50,724 nt of DNA from Basidiobolus meristosporus CBS 931.73 (Eukaryota; Basidiobolomycota; Basidiobolomycetes; Basidiobolales; Basidiobolaceae). Where the stretch lies: contig MCFE01000639.1 in NCBI GenBank assembly GCA_002104905.1, forward strand, positions 1 to 50,724. Direction: 5' to 3'. Each line of letters starts with the position of its first letter. Position 1 is the stretch's first letter. The notes under the pieces are model-generated. The model saw only the letters and a program-made list of their open reading frames with translations, was not told the DNA's origin and did no database searches. This document shows positions 42,556-50,724 of the stretch, one piece after another. A program made the position numbers and the translations under genes.

Positions 42556-43191
42556 GGATGCAATCATATCCCTGTGCGGGCATCATTTCGCCATTTCAAT
42601 CGAAACCTCGATCCGGACTAGCGCACATGCCAGCCATAGCCCACCCTGATCTGGGCCGAAGCAATTAATTAATAGTTCCATGATTGGAAAGCAGGGGGAA
42701 GCAGGGAACGCCAGCTAGCGAAAGCTGGGGTCCGGGTGGTGTCGGATTGGATGAGGAGGGAGAGGGAGAGGAAGAAGAAGAGGAAATGGAAGAGGAAGTG
42801 GAAGTGGGAGGCCCATGATGCGTTCACGCAGGATTCCCTACCGCTGATGGCACCCGTCAGGGTACCATTTGCGAGGGGCATCTCTTAGTCAAAGGGGTCC
42901 ACGTCCGGAAAGGCCACTGTGCCGGGATTCGTCCGCGCAGCACCGTGCCCGACCAGAACGGGTGGCCCTTCTGGTATGTACCAATATGGGTTGCTCCCTC
43001 CACCTGGGTATGCCGTCCTCGCATCCTGATCTCCAACAGAAACCCCGACCCACTTGGATCATGACCAGATTGATTAGGTTTATATTCATTCAAGATGTAC
43101 AGTGGTCGTGGGATAGGGATACAAAAAATCTCGCCAACAGTGAATCCATACATTGATCAACTAGGCGTTGGGCTTCAAGGGATATCGTTGG

Positions 43192-43221
43192 GTGGGTGAG
43201 GGTGAGGGTGAGGGTGAGGGT
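43192..43221 (+). repeat. GGGTGA hexamer tandem repeat
   Basis: Five near-perfect copies of GGGTGA just downstream (3' side) of the minus-strand DUF1963 gene stop at 43331. G-rich on the plus strand. Confidence 0.75.
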
Positions 43222-43330
43222 AACTGCAGCCATAGCAATAGCTGAGTGTGGATATTGGTGTGTGGGTGGAAGTATACACGTGGGTGGGATGGTTTGGCTG
43301 TCTGGGCCATCCGGCCATCGACCGTCCACA

Positions 43331-44388
43331 TTAACTGGATTCCCAAGTGTAGTGGAAGGAACGTTGGTGATCGGGACATTGGAAAACGGAGGCGATACCG
43401 CAATCACCCCACATGTAGGAGATCATTTCGCACTCGGCCAGCTGTAGCAGGCAGTGCATGGGATGTCCACACCCGTCCACCTTGCATCTCGGATAATCCT
43501 CTGCCTGTATCCAGTATGGCCAACCGAACACTTTGAAGGACCCAGGCTTAGGGTGTAACCGGTACTCGCATATCTCGTCCAGCCTAGGGTCATCACTTTC
43601 TAGTCCTAAGTACCTGAGTGCCTCCTCCGACCCTTCTATCTCGTAGATGTGAGGGATTTCGTGGCACTGGTCCCAGTCCAGAATCGCACACTCCTTTAGG
43701 ATGGTGAGATCCGGATGGCTCGTGGGTGGGTGGATGGACGATAGGTACAAGGTTGTTTGGGTCCCCTCGGCCGGATGTCCCGCGCAAGGGATATGGTCTA
43801 GCTGGGAGAAGAGGTCTTTGGTATTTACAAGTCGGGCCAGGTACGTGTTCTGATCCAGAGAGACTTCTTGCCTACAGGTGGGGATCACGAGGAAGTCCCA
43901 AAACGTTAGCTCACTCTGTGCCCTCTGCTGGGGAAGTGGCGAAACCCACTTACTCGTCACAAGGGAGACACACGAAGAGTTGAAACAGCCCTTCGCCACC
44001 CGTTTTCTCCACATAAAGCGGATGCTGGGAAACCTTCTCCAGGCTCAGCTGTATGATGAATGTCACTACGGTGGGGGGGGACGAGTGATGGTAACGATTG
44101 ATCAGGACATGGGTGTGATGAAAGGGTAGGGAAATTGCATGATTGCTTGGCGCTGATGGTGCGTCGAATTCACTTACTTGGTTTCCCACATTCCCCACAG
44201 GCAGGCCAATCCACCTCGCCTTGATAGAAAAAGGGTCGAATCCCTCCTACTTTGGACTCTGTACTCTCGAAGGCGCGCTCGTCGCTGGACTCGTCATGTA
44301 GGTGATAGAGCGCGGGGACAAAACAAGGCCTGGAGAACAGCGCGATGAATGAGTTGGGTACCTGATAAGCCATGATGGCGCTATCCAA
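43331..44388 (-). CDS. DUF1963 (YwqG-like) family protein, 3 exons, 287 aa
   Basis: Exons 44388-44178, 44065-43954 and 43871-43331; introns 112 and 82 bp with GTAAGT donors and TAG acceptors. The second intron has a GCTAAC branch point. Phases agree (211+112+541 = 864 nt). The N-terminal half has KVGGIRPFFYQGEVDWPACG and, across intron 1, CGKPMTFIIQLSLEKV, then GLFQLFVCLPC. The C-terminal half has VFGWPYWIQAEDYPRC, CGHPMHCLLQLAECE and MWGDCGIASVFQCPDH. These repeated G-x-P-x-Q, CG-PM-LLQ blocks are the DUF1963 pattern. Exon 1 alone has a second possible start (MAYQ, 44373). The molecular function of the family is poorly known; the paired Cys motifs suggest metal binding. No signal peptide or membrane segment. 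Confidence 0.8.
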
Positions 44389-47300
44389 AGGGGGGGGGAG
44401 AGGGAGTAATGGAAAGACAACAACTCTGGACAGATTCAGTGCGGGCCTTAATATATATGATCTGAAACCCCCTTCACGGCCATCACTTATTATGATAGTG
44501 GTTGATGAGAACCATAGATCAACAATCCCTTGGTTAGCTTGTTATCCATTCAAGACGGTTTCCCCAAATTTGGCATGGGATTAGATGAATCCGAAACTGG
44601 GTTGCAATCGAGCGGCAATCATTCAGAACATCCAAGCTGTCTGTATGAACCGACCTCCTACTGAGCAAAGCGTCGCATGACAATTCCACCATCCGACGGA
44701 TCAGTATATTTTCAAATGAGCCCGTATTCAACCGGTTTCGCACCATCTCTTCAAAGTATTCAGGGGAAGCATCCGATCTTGGATGGCTGTGGTGGTGGTT
44801 TGCTCCTTGAATGTAGGGAAAGCGGTCACTCTAGTCGATATGATGGGGTGTCACCTGATGCTAAGGATGTTCGAGAGCAACCCACCATGTTGGTGGATGT
44901 CCGTCACCGCCAAGGCCGCCTGGCATCCAGATGACAATATGCTGATCGTACGATGCTCACAGTTTGCCACTGCGGCGTACGGATGATAGGCCGGCACCGT
45001 CATGTCGAATGTATCCGATATCACGGTCCATCAGACATCACCAAACCCAAACATCGTTGATTAACTGGGAAGTCCTATCTCTTCAGCAAGCTGCGTGACC
45101 GATGAGGACATCCCTATAATCATTCAACCATCTAAATCCAATTTAATATGCCGCTGTATCTCCGTTCCAGGTGAATCAATCGCCCAGTCCCCACACCTTT
45201 GATTGGGTCAGCTTTATCGGAGGCTGTCTCTTCACCTCCTTCCCGCCACCTATTGGATGAATCTCGATCGAGTTCTGGCTTTTGCTGGATTGGGAAAGTC
45301 GATTGACTTGGTGGTGGTTGGCTGGGAGATCAAGGAATCTCGATGCTACCATTTCGATCACCTATTCTGTATGTATTGCAAGGCAAGCATACTTTCCGCT
45401 GCTGACGGCATCGAAGTAGATAGCGGCGGGAAGCAGAGGCGGCAAATTCCCCTTTGGTAGCGCCTACCTATGGATGCTGTGTGGGAGCTCATGAGACACC
45501 GAACACCTGTCGATCTCGAGAAACGCATGCGGTGTCTTTGCAGTGTCTCACCTAGGTCTTGATACATCAATTCTCTCGTATGCCTTGGGACTGGAGTGGC
45601 ACGATTGATCCCTACCACATGTCAGCTAACGAGCGATGACCACCGGATTTACATCACATTAAGACCAGATCGAGCGGTGCGCGGGAATGGCGAATGGCGA
45701 ATAGCAGGCGTCTGTTCGTCTGGACGTTTCATTTCTTCAACCACATCACCACAGCATGCTCAGGCTGATTGATTGATTCACCTCCCATTGATCTCCATGG
45801 TGATTTGTTTTTGAGACCATCCATCTCACTTGAATCATTCAATTTTAGAAGGTGGTGTAGATGAGGGTTGTTTTGAATACTGGATTCCAACCCACCACCT
45901 TCCCACCATTGTCCACCAAACCTCCTTGAAAGAGGGGCATCAACGTTGCTCAGCCCATCACGCTATTGATGAACCATGCCTTGTGTCCATCCTTCATGCT
46001 GGCCACCTTGGATATACGTAATGCTGAGGAATGGATGAGTCCGACGGCGACAGTCATCTCATGTGCGACACTCTGGTGCCCCCGGAGTGGCCGGATGGAG
46101 GCTGGAGCCAAGGCCGGCCATCAGAGATACCATCAGTCAATCCATACACAGCTGTCAACCGCTGGCTCAAAGTTTAGACGAATTTCGAGGGCACTTGCGA
46201 GGGGCTCCCTCGACCAGCATACCCGCCGATTGCGCCCGGCAGACCATAAGTAGAGCTGTCGCCAGACTCGGTTGTGCCGGCAATGGACTGCCACCACACA
46301 CCGGGAAACGCTGGCCGCGTAGCGTGAGCCTCCGCCAGGCCATGGGAGGCTTCCCGCGAAATCCACATCAAATAGATTTGCGTTGACCAGCGTCTGGAAT
46401 TGTGCAGCAGGGGGGCTGCCGGATAAGGAAAAAAAGGGATAGGGATTTGTTGAGAGTAAATCCAGGCCAGACTGATATTGTTTAGAATAGCGGGCAGTAT
46501 AAAATCGGGCACCTCACTATGTTTGATGAGTCGGTGTAGGCCACTAGCGCTGTGTCTCCAAACTTTGATCAGTTTCAAGGAATGAGCTTGATTCTTGTCA
46601 CACGAACTATGTCTTATCAGTGTGCGCCAAAGCTGATGGATATTGAGGGACATGACGCTCATCCTTTATGTAAGCATCAAAGTTCTCAACCACCCAGCAC
46701 TAGCCACAGGTGCACTTCCCTTCGCCCAGCAGCATCACCTACATCTAGCCGACCCCCAATCAGCCAACCAGCCCACTCGCGCCGTATCCGACATGGTCGC
46801 GTCCACTCAGGCTCACCGTCTCAGTGGATCAGATTCCCGTCGATTAGGTCGCTTGGGAATATCCACGGCCACGGTAAAGATGGCGAAAAACTGGTTTACG
46901 CTTCGGCCACGATGAGCCCATTACCTAATTGACATTTGTAAGCGGTTTCCCTAACTGACTCATGCCAGATAACGCACGCAGAGTGAAACCGATTGTCAAG
47001 GAAATGCCAACCGATAGAGGATTCTGCGGATGCCGTAATTTCATTCTAATCAAGTCCGATGAGCAGTCATCAGCCCAGCATGGCCAAGGGATGGCTTGTT
47101 TATCTGGGTGCAAATAGAGCATAGGAGCGGGGATGGGGATGGGGATGAGGATGAGGATACGGCTAGATCGATTACATTAATGTTGGATGAGTGGTCGTAA
47201 AGGTTCATATTAGGATTCGGGCTACAGCCATGGTCTGATTCATTCGCTGCGGGGATAGACATACAGATTATATAATACATAATACGGGTGGTGAGCCTGT

Positions 47301-47400
47301 GCAGTACGAAGTATAGTTAAGAGGGGAAGGAAATCATTGGGAAATGGTAAAGAAGAAAGACCCATAGAACACACCCTAGCACCCCAAACCCTGATGAAGG
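44389..47400. other. Intergenic region, no supported gene
   Basis: Three kilobases between two minus-strand genes. Frames such as 46174-46662 (minus, 162 aa) and 46552-46932 (plus, 126 aa) have no domain signature and overlap each other, so I treat them as chance. A plus-strand segment at 46794-46915 starts MVASTQAHRL and a good branch point plus acceptor (CCTAACTGACTCATGCCAG) ends at 46970, but no phase joins them openly. A GGGGAT/GATGAG purine tract lies at 47128-47158. Confidence 0.45.
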
Positions 47401-49111
47401 TTAACCTAAGGAACTGATCGGTGCCATAAACAAAGACGACGTACCTGTTAGAAAGATCGAGGTGGACCCTAGATCCTGAGTGTTCTCGAGACTGTTTAAC
47501 ATCATCTGGACAGAGGTCAGCTAAAGGAACGAGGGGTGAGCGATGGGTTGCATCCAGGAGGTTCGAGAAATCTCACTTTGGCTTGGTTGTTGCCCAACGT
47601 CTGCTCCCCCTTACGTAGGCGTATCTGGGAGCTCTCGGTGTTGGAGAGCAGCTTTTCGGCACTGTGCTCCACCTGCTCCAGTAGCTCGTTGTCCTTCTGA
47701 AGCGTCTCCCACTGATCCATCAACTTTTGCAACTCCTAGCGGCTGCTTAGTACGGTTTGCCACATTTAGGCTTCGCATGTGCGACCTACCTTCTCTTTCG
47801 CGGCCAGTTCATCTAGCTTACCTAATGCGTGATCTAGCTCCTTAACCTTGTCCTGAACAATGTCCTGATGCGGATAGGATAGGTGAGTCGACGGTTTGCG
47901 AAGGGGCTCATTGAAGAAACATACTTGTAGGTTGCTGATGTAGCTCCCGTATTTCAGGCACCTGGTGGAAATCTCCGCCGTAGTGTCTACGAAGGACCTA
48001 GCTCTGGATCGACAAGGGGGTTGTGGTAAACAAAGCATACGCAGGGCTCGGGCAGGGTAAACAACCACCCACCTATTGTTCGGCGAGATCCCATCGTGCT
48101 GTAGCGAGTAGAGCTTCTCCAGTAAGCCAGGGCCTTGGAAGAGGCTTAGCAAAATCAGCCAGGAAAGATGCAGCACCACCTACCGTCAGGGTTCAGCATT
48201 CGATCGGTCACGATAGGATTCAGCTTCGCCTCCAACTCGAACTTGATCCGATTCACAAACTCCCGCTTGCTATGGCTGGACATGGCCTCCAGCAGGAACT
48301 GGCTCTTCCGTGAAGTCAACTGAAAGATTTCTACCACAGAGCAGTTGAGTGGGCCGAACAGTGGAAAAGAATACCACCCTGACGTTTACCTCTTCCCGGG
48401 GACGTTTGAAGAAACACGTCTGCCACGCTGACATACTCGACATCCTCGAACACCTCAAACTCCAACGATTCCTCTAGGAAATTGTCTTGATTGGCCTCCA
48501 GTAACCTCTCGTGGACATGCAATAGCCGTGTCTGCTCTTCAGCATCGATCACTCGAAACCATATGTTCTTCCCAATCACCTTGAATAGTACCAACCGAAA
48601 AGGGGTGAAGTCCACCCCAAGGTCGCTGAACATGTGGTATTTTTGGGCAGGCAGAAATCTCTGGGGGATTCGTGGCGGGAGTGGTGGTGGCGCGGCTGTT
48701 GGTTGAGAGGTGGGGGTGGAGGTGGAGCTTTGAAAGTAGGCGGGTTTGAAAAACCTCAACTTCCTCGAGTCGGAGGACTTCTTCGTTTTGGGCGAAATGG
48801 TGTCTTGACTCTGCCAGTTGGAATATGTTGGCGACGACAAGGGAGAGCCGAGGGTATCTGCATGGAGATTGGCAAAGGCGTTAGTGGAGTGGAAGGATTT
48901 CCGGGGGGGCTTTGGCTTCTCTGAACTCTACACCCGTACCATCACTGTCGTCCACATCTTCTCTTGGAAAGTCATAGTCCAACTTCTCGACCTTCTGCAA
49001 CTTCAAGAACGGGTGGAAAGAGAAACGCTTGTACGTTCGGTGGCTCTTTTTGGAGGACTTCGTTGCATTCGAGGAGGCGGGACTCCGTTTGGGTGCCTCG
49101 GTAGCATTCAT
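47401..49111 (-). CDS. Unrecognised 426-aa protein with C-terminal coiled coil, about 8 exons
   Basis: Model: 49111-48932, 48855-48390, 48330-48184, 48133-48073, 47997-47925, 47864-47790, 47735-47577, 47520-47401. Intron ends fit GT..AG and all phases agree, ending at TAA 47401-47403. A further in-phase 39-bp GT..AG stretch (47444-47406) can be kept or spliced with the same stop. The first donor is the least certain. Residues 1-60 are basic and Ser/Lys-rich; about 95-115 are Pro/Ser/Thr-rich with a PPPLPPRIP run; about 120-195 contain a globular-looking block (FTPFRLVLFKVIGKNIWFRV, LEFEVFEDVEYVSV); about 310-390 are heptad-rich (KVKELDHALGKLDELAAKEK, LMDQWETLQKDNELLEQVEH), predicting a coiled coil. 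I recognise no family. A nuclear or structural adaptor role would be a guess. Confidence 0.6.
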
Positions 49112-49736
49112 GACGAGAGCGTGTGCTGGAGAGGAGGGGCACTGGCTCAATATGTACACTTCAATACATTAGGGTACAATCGGACCAGAATTGGAAGTAA
49201 ATTAAAGTGGACGTGTACCAACAACAAATCGGACATGCGGGATGATTATTGAGTGCATGCCCAGTCAGGAAGGGGAATTCTGGGCCTCGTTGAGCATCCG
49301 AGCAGATATATCAGCAGTAACAGGGTTGAACAATCAAATTCAGCTTGCATATTGCCACTATCAATCACATTCTGCATATCCACCAGCATATCCACCAGCA
49401 CCGCCCATCAATCTTATTTTGCATAGCCACCATCAATCCTGTTTAGGGCATCTTGTGTGAACCACGGATTTTATTAGATCCTTCTAAGCATGGTAGATAG
49501 GAAAGAAGTCGCAAATTTACAGATCAATGGTGGCGGTGTCATGTTGTGAACAGGAGAGAGAGGCAAGGAGGATTAGAGACTAGGGAATAGGGAATAAATA
49601 GTCGGCCACTTCAGTCAACATTGAATTTGACGACCACTGAGGTTTGAGGCTAGGGAAGGTGGTGTGGGTGTGAGTGTGGGTGTGGGTACGGGAGCGGAAG
49701 TGAGTGTGAGTGTGAGTGTGGGCGTGGGCGTGGCGG
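49112..49736. other. Intergenic region between the coiled-coil gene and the GID4-like gene
   Basis: 625 bp, upstream of the coiled-coil gene and downstream of the GID4-like stop. A TATA-like element is not obvious. It holds a CATATCCACCAGCATATCCA direct repeat near 49375-49402 and the GT-rich minisatellite at 49663-49735. Confidence 0.5.
49663..49735 (+). repeat. GTGTGG/GTGTGA hexamer minisatellite at the GID4-like 3' end
   Basis: Imperfect hexamers (GTGTGG, GTGTGA, GAGTGT, GGGCGT) run to within 2 bp of the TGA stop codon (49737-49739) of the minus-strand gene. The transcript's 3' UTR would therefore begin with a CACACTC-type repeat. Confidence 0.75.
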
Positions 49737-50724
49737 TCAGGCAAATGTGTAGCTGCTGAAAGTGACGCCACAGCCATCGAGCTTCGGCTTGAGGATCAGG
49801 CGCTGGTAGGGTGTGGAGCTAGGGTCGAAATAGAACCCTGATGCAGATTGGGTGGAGGTTAGGGGGATGCGGGTGGAACAAGACCAAATGGATAGCTACC
49901 AACCCTCGATCAGTCCATCGGACCTACGTAGACACACGTAGTAGAACCCAGCAATTGTTAGCCCACTGTCCTGCGCGGAAACATTCACGAAAAACCTCTC
50001 TGCATGATAGATGGTTGAGTCAGCTCTGTCACGAATCAGCGCGGCGCCCGGTCACAAACCTTTCCACCTCATGAAGACGTATTTGCGGTGGATCTCCGCC
50101 AACGAATTCACCGAGTTCGCTCCAAGAGTGATGCTACAACCATGTGACTAGAAGCACTTCGTTACCAACACAAATCTGGCCACTTACTCCGTAGAATCGA
50201 TCCCTTTGAAGGCTTTGAACATCCGCCAATGCTGCAGATCGATGTCTCGATTAGCCTGCCACTTGTCGGTCCACAGGTTGTGATTAGTGAAGTCGACGAT
50301 CTGGTGTGCGTGGGATTAGTGACTAGAGCAAGATGCGACGCGGGTCTCAGCGAAACATACCTCGCCATCCCAGTAGGTGAGGACAGTTGCGGTGGTTGCC
50401 GGTACATTCAGAGCTTCCATCAACCCACGATGGTGCCGTTCTTGTGGTTCACTGCGTTGATGGTCTAGGCCAAAATGAGAATCAGGTTCAGCAAAGAATA
50501 TCCGCCTACGTACCACTTTCACCTCCCACTCCTCTCTGCCTGAGCTCTGTGTACGGTGGTTGATCAGATTCTGGGTGCCAAGGAACACTCTACCCGGTCG
50601 GAGGTAGCTGTTCTCCTGGAGAGTCAACTCCACCAAAGGCTTGCCAAGCGCATATGCCTGGAACGGAGATAGCTTTGTCTGGCGGGCTGAACGTAGGTAT
50701 TCGGCCAGGTTGGATATCCGGATG
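49737..50724 (-). CDS. GID4/Vid24-family substrate receptor of the GID/CTLH ubiquitin ligase, C-terminal part (frameshifted)
   Basis: Exons visible: >50724-50514, 50464-50361, 50300-50188, 50133-50060, 49999-49904, 49837-49737; introns 49, 60, 54, 60 and 66 bp, all GT..AG. Motifs in order: GRVFLGTQNLINH, EEWEVKV|TINAVNHKNG, GLMEALNVP, TYWDGEIVDFTN, DIDLQHWRMFKAFK, KYVFMRWKERFFVN, LTIAGFYYVCLRRSDGLIEG and FYFDPSSTPYQRL. This is the Vid24/GID4 beta-barrel. In yeast and animals the family binds Pro/N-degrons for the GID/CTLH E3 ligase, notably on gluconeogenic enzymes. The 104-bp second exon is one base short: VNHKNGTIVG and LMEALNVP lie in different frames (about 50418-50425, GTGGGTTGATGG). Every other exon keeps phase. 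This is either a sequencing indel or a real mutation. The N-terminus lies right of the window. Confidence 0.88.

Larger units (their letters stand above)
40936..43330. other. Intergenic region, GC-richer, no supported gene
   Basis: Many overlapping frames of 60-150 aa occur on both strands, as expected from higher GC, but none has domain signatures or a consistent splice pattern. It contains a G-rich tract (42496-42555), a purine-rich tract (42748-42810) and a GGGTGA tract (43192-43221). A gene with short exons cannot be excluded. Confidence 0.5.

Noticed and set aside
42216-42668. Plus-strand 150-aa frame
   Set aside because: Composition follows a G-run tract, with no recognisable domain.
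43192-43221. Interstitial telomere repeat
   Set aside because: The unit is GGGTGA, not TTAGGG or another usual fungal telomere unit, and only five copies occur.
44231-44248. tRNA-like B box (GGGTCGAATCCC)
   Set aside because: It lies inside coding exon 1 of the DUF1963 gene and no A box or cloverleaf could be placed around it.
46174-46662. Minus-strand 162-aa frame
   Set aside because: No domain or neighbouring exon pattern; overlaps an equally long plus-strand frame.

Overview
The window looks like nuclear DNA of a filamentous fungus, most likely a basidiomycete and possibly a rust-like, transposon-rich genome. The species cannot be named from the sequence. The evidence is short introns (49 to 112 bp) with GTRNGT-like donors and CTAAC branch points, eukaryotic gene families, and fungal Ty1/copia, Ty3/gypsy, Harbinger and Tnp2/Plavaka-type elements.

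There are two compartments. Positions 1 to about 40,935 are AT-rich, visibly poor in CpG, and made almost wholly of nested, decayed transposons. From about 40,936 to the end the DNA is GC-richer, has normal CpG, shows no recognisable transposons and carries three spliced host genes, all on the minus strand.

Transposon compartment. 1-2639: the 3' end of a gag-protease LTR element whose LTR (412-1215) forms an 804-bp inverted pair with a solo LTR (1703-2506), the latter nested in a related LTR. 3235-5634: a 418-aa intact ORF beside a frameshifted Harbinger transposase. 5822-9542: a minus-strand gypsy element whose integrase and RT active sites are destroyed. 9543-11515: decayed DNA with an odd rearranged inverted repeat. 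11523-18567: a plus-strand copia remnant split by two solo gypsy LTRs, one other solo LTR and a deleted gypsy element. 18568-26040: remnants of a Tnp2/Plavaka-type DNA transposon with a divergent partner ORF, interrupted by a 1.2-kb repeat and a solo LTR, and partly duplicated. 26041-30024: solo LTRs and a second copy of the 1.2-kb repeat, itself split by an LTR. 30025-38010: a non-autonomous copia-type element that hosts a nearly complete copia element (31266-35946). 38011-40935: a further deleted copia copy. Target-site duplications give insertion boundaries and a relative order for many of these events.

Gene compartment. 43331-44388 encodes a DUF1963/YwqG-like protein (3 exons). 47401-49111 encodes an unrecognised 426-aa protein with a C-terminal coiled coil (about 8 exons). 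49737 to beyond the right edge encodes a GID4/Vid24-family substrate receptor of the GID/CTLH ubiquitin ligase (6 exons visible), with an apparent one-base frameshift in one exon. I see no operon-like or pathway link among the three. I found no RNA genes or CRISPR arrays, and no convincing new multi-gene system. The most interesting material is the transposon archaeology: a half-tRNA primer site overlapping a start codon, conserved CArG-box palindromes in LTRs, CpG decay recorded in target-site duplications, and the GID4 frameshift.
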